Shown here piece by piece: positions 54,988 to 62,158 of a stretch of 64,000 bases of DNA. Both the position numbers and the translations under genes were made by a program. How positions within the stretch are numbered: position 1 is the stretch's first letter; the number at the start of each line of letters is the position of its first letter. This DNA comes from Nocardioides ungokensis (GTDB lineage Bacteria > Actinomycetota > Actinomycetes > Propionibacteriales > Nocardioidaceae), in assembly GCF_013466985.1 (NCBI RefSeq), contig NZ_CP059164.1, positions 4,287,001-4,351,000 on the forward strand. Reading direction: 5' to 3'. The notes beneath the pieces are model-generated. The model was not told where the DNA came from and searched no databases. It saw only the letters and a list, made by a program, of their open reading frames with translations.

Positions 54988-55794
54988 ATGTCCTTCCAGC
55001 GGTACGTCGCCATCGGCGACTCCTTCACCGAGGGCGTCGGCGACCCCGACCCGTCGCGTCCCAACGGGCTGCGCGGCTGGGCCGACCGGGTCGCCGAGGT
55101 GCTCGACGACCGGGCCGGGGCGTCCGGGTTCGGCTACGCCAACCTGGCGATCCGCGGGCGCAAGCTGCACGCGATCATCGCCGAGCAGCTCGACGCCGCG
55201 GTCGCGCTCGAGCCCGACCTGGTCACGATCTACGCCGGCGCCAACGACATCCTGCGCCCGCGCGTCGACCTCGACGCCCTCGCCGCTGACTACGACAAGG
55301 CCCTGGGCCGGCTCTCGGCGACGGGCGCCCGGGTCCTGGTGTGGACGGCCTTCGACCCCGGCGGCTCGGCCATCTACCGCCCGGTGCGCGGCCGCTTCGC
55401 GCTCTACAACGAGCTGGTCCGCGAGAGCGCCCACCGGCACGGCGCCTCCGTCGTCGACTTCTGGCGGCTGCGGGAGTACCGCGACTGGCGCTACTGGGAC
55501 GAGGACCGGATGCACATGGGGCCGCCCGGCCACCAGCGGATGGCGATCGAGGTGCTCGACACCCTCGGCGTCGCGCACGACCTGGCGCCGCTGCCGCTGC
55601 GCGACCTGCCCGTCCACAGCCGGCGCGACCAGCTCCGCGAGAACCTCGACTGGGTGCGGGGCGCCGCGCTGCCCTGGGTGCACCGCCGTCTGACCGGCCG
55701 CTCCTCGGGCGACACGGTGAGTCCGCGCTACCCGACCCTGGCGCGACTCGCCGTACCGCTCTCCTCGCGACCCGTGTCACCCGGCGGCGACTGA
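54988..55794 (+). CDS. SGNH/GDSL-family hydrolase
   Basis: 268 residues, no signal peptide. Block I YVAIGDSFTEGVGD holds the catalytic Ser; block III is YAGANDILRP; block V has DRMHMGPPGHQRM with Asp and His. Such enzymes are esterases or lipases of unknown substrate. ATG 54988 is preferred over GTG 54982; neither has a clear ribosome binding site. Confidence 0.88.
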   Translation: MSFQRYVAIGDSFTEGVGDPDPSRPNGLRGWADRVAEVLDDRAGASGFGYANLAIRGRKLHAIIAEQLDAAVALEPDLVTIYAGANDILRPRVDLDALAADYDKALGRLSATGARVLVWTAFDPGGSAIYRPVRGRFALYNELVRESAHRHGASVVDFWRLREYRDWRYWDEDRMHMGPPGHQRMAIEVLDTLGVAHDLAPLPLRDLPVHSRRDQLRENLDWVRGAALPWVHRRLTGRSSGDTVSPRYPTLARLAVPLSSRPVSPGGD

Positions 55795-55830
55795 TGAACT
55801 AGCATGTGCGCCGACCGGTCCGCCGGTCGT

Positions 55831-55906
55831 GCGGATGTAGCTCAGTTGGTAGAGCGCGACCTTCCCAAGGTCGATGTCGCGAGTTCGAGTCTCGTCATCC
55901 GCTCCA
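55831..55906 (+). tRNA. tRNA-Gly (anticodon CCC)
   Basis: A 76-base cloverleaf with encoded CCA end. The acceptor stem GCGGATG pairs with CATCCGC, the D-loop is AGCTCAGTTGGTAGAGC, the anticodon stem CGACC/GGTCG surrounds TTCCCAA with CCC at 55864-55866, and the T-loop is GTTCGAGTC. Reads GGG codons. Confidence 0.97.
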
Positions 55907-55952
55907 CTTCCTTCCCCGGCCCTCGCGGCCCTCTCCTCACCCCCATCCCGGG

Positions 55953-55996
55953 ACGTCATGCGTTCCGTGGCCCCGGGGCCACGATTCGCATGACGT
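55953..55996. repeat. 44-base palindrome downstream of tRNA-Gly
   Basis: The 22-base arms starting ACGTCATGCG and ending CGCATGACGT match at 19 of 22 positions, with CGTGGCCCC/GGGGCCACG at the centre. It may end the tRNA transcript or be a dispersed palindromic repeat. The arm ends carry ACGTCA/TGACGT half-sites like those in the 52.6 kb promoter. Confidence 0.65.
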
Positions 55997-56104
55997 TGCC
56001 CCGCCGCGCTCGGGTGACTGCTGTGACTCATGGGTCACTTGACGTCTTGCGGGACCATTGGGGACAGTGGTACGCAACTTCACCGACTTGTCTCGAGGAT
56101 CCCC

Positions 56105-57373
56105 ATGTCCCGGCCCCGCCCCCGCACCATCGCGATCGGCGCCCTCGCGGTGCTCCTCGCCGCCAGCCCGTTCATCCCGCACGGCGGCGACGACAACGGG
56201 GCGATGCGCCCCTCCGGTGACCAGCGGTACGGCGCGCTCGTGCCCGCGGACACCGCACCCCTGGGGAAGGTGACCCCGGAGCTGCAGGCCGAGATCGACC
56301 GGGTGCTGGCCCAGGGCGAGGCGGCCGGCCGGGTGCCGGTGACCCAGAGCCCGGACACGCTGGCCGCGCGGCTGATCCGCTGCGCGGACTTCGACGGGCA
56401 GCGCTACTGCCTGCACACCGGCTGGACCGAGAGCACCCAGTCCGAGGTCCAGGCCCGGATGGCGACCGCGGCCCGTGCCGTCGCCGCGCGCCCGAGCGGC
56501 CGGACCACCACCGGCGACCTCGACGAGCTGGCGACCCTGCGGCAGCTGGCGCGGATGAGTCCCACCGCCCGCGCAGCCGAGGAGCGCGAGGAGCTCACGC
56601 AAGCGGCCCGCTCGGTCGCCAAGGTGTGGCTGCTCCGGCACGACATCGAGGGCGTCGACATCCCCCAGTCGGTCCTCGACGAGCACCCCGAGGCCCTGGC
56701 CGACACGTCCTCGGCCCGGACGACGTCCTCTTCGTCGAGCACGCCGTCCCCGTCGGCGACGGCCACCGCCACGCCGACGAAGAGCCGGCCGAAGCGGTTC
56801 AAGGACTACCCGCAGCGCGACACCGTGCTCAACCCCAAGCAGGTCGCCGAGCAGCAGCGCACCTACTGGTGCGGCCCGACCACGATGCAGATGATCACCT
56901 GGGGCTGGAAGCACAAGGACCTCGGCCAGGCGCACTGGGCCGACAAGCTCCACACCACCAGCCAGGGCACCGGGATCAGCGACATGGTCCGGGTCATCAA
57001 CGACAACACCGGCTGGGACCGCAAGGACCATGCCGGGGCCTACATCGTGCTCGACATCAGCGACTACGGCTTCAAGAAGTGGGAGAAGCTGCTGATGCGC
57101 CACGTCACCGACTACCGGGCGCCGGTCGTGCTGCACCCGATCCTGCTGAAGAAGTACTACCCCTACCTCGACGACGACGCCTCCGGTCACTTCCAGGCCG
57201 GCCGCGGCTACGACCGCCGGGGCGACAAGTCCAACCTGATCGGCTACTTCGAGCCCTGGAACCAGCAGCGGTTCGACCCCTCCGAGCCCTACATCGCCCG
57301 CGTGCAGTGGCGCTCGGCGTACAAGAGCTACCGCGCGAACGAGGCACACTTCCAGCACAACATCGGCGTCTGA
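56105..57373 (+). CDS. Secreted C39-like (papain-fold) peptidase domain protein
   Basis: 422 residues. A signal peptide (RTIAIGALAVLLAASPFIP) is followed by a helical region (about 50-200), a Ser/Thr-rich linker (about 203-230) and a C-terminal C39-like domain. The catalytic Cys is expected in RTYWCGPTTMQM; a His in SGHFQAGRGYD may complete the dyad. Cell-wall or secreted location is likely. ATG at 56105 begins the signal peptide. The stop overlaps the next ATG (TGATG), so it is coupled to the lipoprotein. Confidence 0.83.
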   Translation: MSRPRPRTIAIGALAVLLAASPFIPHGGDDNGAMRPSGDQRYGALVPADTAPLGKVTPELQAEIDRVLAQGEAAGRVPVTQSPDTLAARLIRCADFDGQRYCLHTGWTESTQSEVQARMATAARAVAARPSGRTTTGDLDELATLRQLARMSPTARAAEEREELTQAARSVAKVWLLRHDIEGVDIPQSVLDEHPEALADTSSARTTSSSSSTPSPSATATATPTKSRPKRFKDYPQRDTVLNPKQVAEQQRTYWCGPTTMQMITWGWKHKDLGQAHWADKLHTTSQGTGISDMVRVINDNTGWDRKDHAGAYIVLDISDYGFKKWEKLLMRHVTDYRAPVVLHPILLKKYYPYLDDDASGHFQAGRGYDRRGDKSNLIGYFEPWNQQRFDPSEPYIARVQWRSAYKSYRANEAHFQHNIGV

Positions 57374-58548
57374 TGCCCGCACCCTCGCGCCGGTACGCCG
57401 TACCTGCCGCGGCCCTGCTCCTCGTCCCGCTGCTGACCCTGGCGGGCTGCTCGGACGGCGGGGACGGGAAAGCCGAGGAGCCGACGTCGAGCCCCTCGGC
57501 CACCGGCTCCCCGACCGGCAGCGACACGCCGTCCGGCACTGACTCGTCGAGCGCCACCCACGGCTCCGCCGCGGCTCCGGCGCCGGGCGGCACCGCCGAC
57601 AAGCCGACGGTGCTCTCGACGACGACCCGGCTGCTGGACTGGAAGCAGGTGCCCGGGTCGGTCGACGACACCGTCACCCGCAGCGGCGCCTGGACGCTCA
57701 CGGTCAACCAGGCCGAGACCGAGGCTCGGATCGAGGGGCCGGGCTCGGGGAGCGGCATCCGGGCCGACCCGCGCCAACGGATCTCCGACGCGCTCATCGA
57801 CGGTGACCACGCCGTCGTGGTGCTGCAGGACAAGCAGGAGACCCGACCCAGCAGCGCCACGGTGGTCGATCTGCGCTCGGGCGACACCTTCACCGTCGAC
57901 GGCGGCTCCGACGTGCCGACGACCAACGGCGGCACCTGGGCCCTCGGCGAGGGCCAGCTGCTCCACGCCACGGTGCACCAGGGCTCCTACTGCGTGGCCT
58001 CGGTCGACCTCGCCACCCGGAAGTCCACCCTGGGCTGGTGCGCACCCGCACGGCACGGCTTCAACAGCGCCGCGATCACGCCCGCCGGCGAGTCGCTGCT
58101 GACCTTCGACGACTCCCACCCGGCCTGCCGCACGGTCGTGAAGCTCAGCGGCGACCAGGTGACCCCCTTCGAGGGCGTGCCCGACTGCACCGGCTGGGAC
58201 GGGCTGGTCACCCAGGACGGCGCCGTGTGGTCGGTGATCCCCAAGGAGCGCCAGATCGAGGCCGCGCACGCCTTCGCCCGCACCGGTCACGGCTACTACG
58301 ACCTGGGCCCCTCGGTGTCCGGCACGCTCACCTGGTGCGGTGGCGCGGCGTACTTCGCCCGCGACCCGCAGCGCGACAGCGACCCCGCGGAGCTGATGCG
58401 CTGGACACCGGGTGACGGTCTGGAGGTCGTCTACCGGTCCCACGGCGGCCACGCGTTCCTGACGCCGCCGCGCTGCGGCGGGGACACGATCACCGTCACC
58501 GCGCTGGCCCAGTCCGGCGACGAGCAGGTCAGCGCCGCGCTGGGCTGA
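57373..58548 (+). CDS. Lipoprotein, unknown function
   Basis: 391 residues. A signal peptide with lipobox LAGC (Cys near residue 26) is followed by a Ser/Thr/Gly-rich linker (about 30-75) and a folded region with repeated segments such as DALIDGDHAVVVLQ and GTWALGEGQLLHATVH, suggesting a beta-propeller. Several cysteines (SYCVASVD, LGWCAP, HPACRTV, PDCTGW) may form disulfides outside the cell. It overlaps the upstream C39-like gene by one base, so the two may act together at the cell surface. Confidence 0.8.
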   Translation: MPAPSRRYAVPAAALLLVPLLTLAGCSDGGDGKAEEPTSSPSATGSPTGSDTPSGTDSSSATHGSAAAPAPGGTADKPTVLSTTTRLLDWKQVPGSVDDTVTRSGAWTLTVNQAETEARIEGPGSGSGIRADPRQRISDALIDGDHAVVVLQDKQETRPSSATVVDLRSGDTFTVDGGSDVPTTNGGTWALGEGQLLHATVHQGSYCVASVDLATRKSTLGWCAPARHGFNSAAITPAGESLLTFDDSHPACRTVVKLSGDQVTPFEGVPDCTGWDGLVTQDGAVWSVIPKERQIEAAHAFARTGHGYYDLGPSVSGTLTWCGGAAYFARDPQRDSDPAELMRWTPGDGLEVVYRSHGGHAFLTPPRCGGDTITVTALAQSGDEQVSAALG

Positions 58549-58579
58549 TCCCGCTCCACCGCGACCGTAGGGTGGCCGC

Positions 58580-59233
58580 GTGAGCCCCTCCTCCGCACCC
58601 GAGCCCTTCACCGGCATCCCGGTCGCGGCCCTCGACTTCTACGACGATCTCGAGGTCGACAACACCAAGTCCTTCTGGGAGAAGCACAAGGCGGTCTACG
58701 ACGAGGCCGTGAAGGCCCCGATGACCGCCCTCTGCGCCGCGCTCGAGCCGGAGTTCGGCAGCGCGAAGGTGTTCCGCCCCTACCGCGACGTGCGCTTCGC
58801 GAAGGACAAGACGCCGTACAAGACCCACCAGGGCGCGTTCGTGCCCTGCGGCCCGTCGACCGGGTGGTACGTCCAGGTCTCCGCCCAGGGCGTGCGCACC
58901 GGCGCCGGGTTCTACGAGGCGTCGTCGGCCGGGCTCGCGGCGGTGCGTGCGGCCATCGACGAGGAGCTCACCGGCCAGGAGCTGGAGCGGATCCTCGACT
59001 CGTTGCGCGCCGACGGCTGGGACGTCGGCGGCGACCGCCTCAAGACCAGCCCGCGCGGGTACGCCGCGGACCACCCGCGCATCGAGCTGCTCCGGCACAA
59101 GTCGCTCACCGCCGGCCGCTCGCACGGCTTCGAGCCGGTGATCCACACCCCCGAGCTGCTCGACGTGGTCCGCGACGACTGGCGCGCGCTGCGCCCGCTC
59201 GTGGAGTGGGTCGCAGCGCGCACCGACCGCTGA
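58580..59233 (+). CDS. DUF2461-family protein
   Basis: 217 residues. Signature segments are ALDFYDDLEVDNTKSFWEKHK, VFRPYRDVRFAKDKTPYKTHQGA, GWYVQVSAQGVRTGAGFYE and RLKTSPRGYAADHPRIELLRHKSL. This TIGR02453 family is widespread but uncharacterised. TAGGGT at 58568-58573 is 6 bases before the GTG, so it is probably leaderless. Convergent with the sigma-factor operon. Confidence 0.9.
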   Translation: MSPSSAPEPFTGIPVAALDFYDDLEVDNTKSFWEKHKAVYDEAVKAPMTALCAALEPEFGSAKVFRPYRDVRFAKDKTPYKTHQGAFVPCGPSTGWYVQVSAQGVRTGAGFYEASSAGLAAVRAAIDEELTGQELERILDSLRADGWDVGGDRLKTSPRGYAADHPRIELLRHKSLTAGRSHGFEPVIHTPELLDVVRDDWRALRPLVEWVAARTDR

Positions 59234-59236
59234 GCG

Positions 59237-59914
59237 CTACCGGTTCTCGAGCCAGACGTCGGCCCGGGCGATCCGCAGCAGCTGATCCCAGCTCAGGGCC
59301 GGCAGCCGTCGGACCACAGGCCCGTCCGCCGCGCGGTCGTTGGTGGCCACCACCGACACCCGCCAGCCGTCGGGGCGCGTGAAGTCGGCCTCCGAGATGC
59401 GCCGTCGTGGACTTGCGTCGCCGCTGGTCAAGGTCCCTGCAGACGAGGCGGGGTGCGTGTCCTTCGCATTGAGGTCGTAGCACCCCACGTCCTCGAGCAA
59501 GGGCGCCGCGTCGCAGGACTCGGCCCGGTAGACGTAGACGTAGACCCGGGTGCCCCGATAGCGCAGGCCACCTCGGTCATAGTCCGGGCCGTCGTCGTCG
59601 GCGAGGGCCTTCACCCTGCCGTGCGGCAGCAGCGAGGCCAGGGTGCTCGCGACCGGGGTCCCGTGGGTCGCCGGCTGGGAGGCAGCAGCCGCGTCGCGCT
59701 GGTGCCCGGCTCCGCCGCTCCCTCCGGGAAGAAGGCTCGCCGCGAGGCCGGTGACGCCGATGACGGCCGCCGCGGCGAAGGTCGTCCCCACCCGTGCCCG
59801 ACGGCGCAGGGCGCGGCCGCGGCCGACGGAGCCGGCGACGATGCGGTCGACGTCGGGCGCGAGGCCGTCCGTCGCGGCGTCGAGGAGGTGGGTGGCTTGC
59901 TGGTGGTCGTTCAT
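59237..59914 (-). CDS. Membrane protein encoded after an ECF sigma factor
   Basis: 225 residues. A short cytoplasmic N-terminus (NDHQQATHLLDAATDGLAPD) resembles anti-sigma-like tails, then RGRALRRRARVGTTFAAAAVIGVTGLAASLL forms one membrane helix, followed by an extracellular domain with cysteines in ESCDAAPLL and GCYDLN. The ATG overlaps the sigma stop (ATGA). An anti-sigma or sensor role is suggested by position and layout only; no classical zinc anti-sigma motif is present. Confidence 0.78.
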   Translation of the reverse strand: MNDHQQATHLLDAATDGLAPDVDRIVAGSVGRGRALRRRARVGTTFAAAAVIGVTGLAASLLPGGSGGAGHQRDAAAASQPATHGTPVASTLASLLPHGRVKALADDDGPDYDRGGLRYRGTRVYVYVYRAESCDAAPLLEDVGCYDLNAKDTHPASSAGTLTSGDASPRRRISEADFTRPDGWRVSVVATNDRAADGPVVRRLPALSWDQLLRIARADVWLENR

Positions 59915-60436
59915 CGTGCTTCCTTCCGGGTGCCGACGAGTGACGAGTCGAGCAACGGCCGGATCCGGTCCAGCGCCCGCATGCTGCGGTTGCGCACCGC
60001 ACCCGGGGGAGACCTCCAGCCGCTCCGCGACCTCGGAGACCGCGAGGTCCTCGAGGTAGCGGAGCACCAGCACCGCCCGGTCCAGCGGGCTCAGCCCGTC
60101 CAGTGCCTGCTGCAGCGAGAGCCGCAGGTCGCTGGTGGCCGCGTCGTCGGGACGCACCTGCTCCGGCACGTCGCCGTACGGCAGCTCGTGGCTGCTGCGC
60201 CGGCGACGGGCGCTGAGGTAGGTCCGCACGAGCGTGGTCTGGGCGTACGCCGCGGGGTTGTCGATCCGGGCACCGAGGCGTCGGTGCCAGCGGACGTAGA
60301 CCTTCGCGAGCGTCTCCTGGACGAGGTCCTCGGCTTGGTGCCGGTCCCCGCACAGGAGCCAGGCGCTGCGGTGGAGGTGAGGGGTGCGCACACGTGCGAA
60401 CTCCTCGAAGTCCCCGAGTTTTCCTGCCGTCGTCAT
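59911..60436 (-). CDS. SigE-family (ECF) RNA polymerase sigma factor; one frameshift
   Basis: About 174 residues once corrected. Region 2 reads FARVRTPHLHRSAWLLCGDRHQAEDLVQETLAKVY and region 4 reads LDGLSPLDRAVLVLRYLEDLAVSEVAERL. One extra base near 60005 shifts the frame after RLEVSPG; without it the protein ends VRNRSMRALDRIRPLLDSS and so on, and its TGA overlaps the next ATG. The 526-base span is one base more than a multiple of three, which supports the insertion. CAGGAG precedes the ATG. Confidence 0.88.
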
Positions 60437-60526
60437 GTCACTCCTGGGTTGGCGTCACCCAGTACGACGCAGCCCGGCGTCGGTCCGTCACACGCACCCC
60501 CGTGCCTTCTCTCCCCCGGGCGTTCC

Positions 60527-60985
60527 TCAGTGGGGCTGCCAGGCGTCCTCGTCGGCGGTGCGCGAGGTGACCGCCTTGGGCAGCTTGCCGTCGGCGAGCT
60601 GCTGGATCGACACCTGCTCGAAGACGTCGCGCAGGGAGCGGCGCGCCGCGATCCACACGTGCTGCAGCACCTCGGCGGAGCCGTTGTAGTTGACCGCCTC
60701 GGGACGCAGCCCGTAGACGGACACCAGCGGGCCGTCCACGGCGCGGATCACGTCGGCCACGGACACCGTCTCGGGGTCGCGGCCCATCCGCCAGCCGCCG
60801 GACTGGCCACGCTGGGAGATCACGATCCCGGACTTGCGGAGGTCGGCGAGGATCGCCTGGAGGAAGCCGTGCGGGATCTCCTGCACGCGCCCCAGCTCCT
60901 CGGCACTCACCGCACGGCCGTCCTGCCGCGCGGCCATCTCGATGAGGGCCCGCAGGGCGTAGTCGGACTTCGCAGATACCCGCAT
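60527..60985 (-). CDS. Rrf2-family transcriptional regulator
   Basis: 152 residues. The winged helix RVSAKSDYALRALIEMAA begins the protein, with the recognition helix in EIPHGFLQAILADLRKSGIV and wing SQRGQSGGWRMGRD. The protein has no cysteine, so it cannot hold the iron-sulfur cluster of IscR or NsrR; it is closer to CymR-like sulfur regulators. The TSUP permease gene lies 40 bases upstream on the same strand and is a likely partner. Confidence 0.93.
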   Translation of the reverse strand: MRVSAKSDYALRALIEMAARQDGRAVSAEELGRVQEIPHGFLQAILADLRKSGIVISQRGQSGGWRMGRDPETVSVADVIRAVDGPLVSVYGLRPEAVNYNGSAEVLQHVWIAARRSLRDVFEQVSIQQLADGKLPKAVTSRTADEDAWQPH

Positions 60986-61025
60986 GGGGCCAGTCTGTCA
61001 GATTGTCGATCCAGACACTCGACCA

Positions 61026-61937
61026 TCAGGCAGTGGCGTGACTCCTGTCCGCCGCCGGGCTCGGCGTCGACACCGACGCGGCGACCTCCTGCTCCAGCTT
61101 CACGGCCCAGGCGACCCACAGGACCCAGGTCGTGAAGACCACCGAGGCCAGCAGCCCGACCGTGACCCCCGAGGCGCCGAGGTAGTGGGCCAGGGTGTTC
61201 AGGTTGGTCAGCACGATGAGGCCGCCCGCGCTCACACCGAGCACGCGCGCCGGCAGGTGGCGCACCACCAGCGCTGCGATCGGCGCCGCGAGGCCACCGC
61301 CGACCATGAGCGCCCCGACGAAGGCCCAGTTCACGCCCTGGCTCCCCAGTGCCACCAGGAAGCCGAGGGAGCCGCCGACCGACACCACGAACTCCGCGGT
61401 GTCGACCGACCCGATGACCTTGCGGGGCTCGAGACGACCGGAGGACAGCAGCGTGGTGGTGCCGACCGGGCCCCAGCCGCCCCCGCCGACGGCGTCGAGC
61501 GCGCCGGCGAAGAGCCCCATCGGCACGAGGAAGCGCGCCCCCGGCCGGGGGCGGAACTGCAGGCGGCGCGGCCCGGCCGCCAGGAACCGCCAGGTCACGT
61601 AGCCACCGAGCACCAGCAGCAGGCCGGCGACGACCGGCACCGCCACCTCGGCATCGAGGCTCACCAGGAACGTCGCGCCCGCGAAGGCCCCGACGAAGCC
61701 GGGCACCGCCAGGACACCGACCACCCGCCAGTCGGTGTTGCCGAGCGTGTGGTGGGAGATGCCCGAGACCAGCGAGGTGCCGATCTCGGAGAAGTGGACG
61801 GCGGCCGAGGCCGCGGCCGGTCCCAGCCCGCCCGCGAGGAGCAGGGTCGAGGAGGTCACGCCGTACCCCATGCCGAGGGCGCCGTCGACGAGCTGGGCGA
61901 CCAGGCCTGCCATCGCGAGGACCAGGAGCTTGCGCAC
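61026..61937 (-). CDS. TSUP-family (TauE/SafE-like) anion permease
   Basis: 303 residues with about eight membrane helices and the two family repeats: GALGMGYGVTSSTLLLAGG and AVGGGGWGPVGTTTLLSSG. TSUP proteins move sulfite, sulfoacetate or other sulfur-containing anions. The GTG at 61937 is chosen because GGAGGTG lies 5 bases upstream; an in-frame ATG/GTG further up would put that site inside the gene. The paired Rrf2 gene suggests a role in sulfur metabolism. Confidence 0.9.
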   Translation of the reverse strand: MRKLLVLAMAGLVAQLVDGALGMGYGVTSSTLLLAGGLGPAAASAAVHFSEIGTSLVSGISHHTLGNTDWRVVGVLAVPGFVGAFAGATFLVSLDAEVAVPVVAGLLLVLGGYVTWRFLAAGPRRLQFRPRPGARFLVPMGLFAGALDAVGGGGWGPVGTTTLLSSGRLEPRKVIGSVDTAEFVVSVGGSLGFLVALGSQGVNWAFVGALMVGGGLAAPIAALVVRHLPARVLGVSAGGLIVLTNLNTLAHYLGASGVTVGLLASVVFTTWVLWVAWAVKLEQEVAASVSTPSPAADRSHATA

Positions 61938-61947
61938 GACCCACCTC

Positions 61948-61990
61948 CGCGAATTGCGAATATCTCCACTCAATTAATGGACAATTCGCG
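61948..61990. promoter_or_regulatory. AT-rich promoter with inverted repeat upstream of TSUP
   Basis: CGCGAATTG (61948-61956) is repeated inverted as CAATTCGCG (61982-61990), flanking an AT-rich stretch with GCGAATATC and TCAATTAATGG. This is the most AT-rich spot nearby. It may be the operator for the Rrf2 protein, whose family prefers AT-rich palindromes. Confidence 0.5.
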
Positions 61991-62058
61991 CCGCCTGTCA
62001 ACGGGCCATCTCCCAGCGCCGGAGCGGAAGCCCGCGACGAGACGCAGGTCACCGTGCC

Positions 62059-62106
62059 TTGCGTGCCCCTGTCGTGACTCCTATGATTTTGTTACCGGCC
62101 AGTAGC
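62059..62106 (+). promoter_or_regulatory. Promoter and overlapping operator of the FadE5-like gene
   Basis: TTGCGT (62059-62064), a 17-base spacer and TATGAT (62082-62087) form a good housekeeping promoter. GTTACCGGCCAGTAGC (62091-62106), with TACC-N4-AGTA inside, covers the expected transcription start, the classical place for a repressor. The motif matches the etfD operator at 11 of 16 positions, including GTTACC and GTAG. Confidence 0.65.
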
Positions 62107-62158
62107 ACGAGGCTGACCGGCCCCGAGCCAAAGCCACGATCCCGGAAAAGGTGGAGCA

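Noticed and set aside
55777..56031. Minus-strand open frame of 84 codons across tRNA-Gly
   Set aside because: It is the antisense of the tRNA and the following palindrome; such frames are a well-known false annotation.
59237..60436. Single 399-residue sigma factor fused to a membrane protein
   Set aside because: The fusion arises from one extra base near 60005; the corrected frames give a 174-residue sigma factor whose stop overlaps the start of a separate gene.
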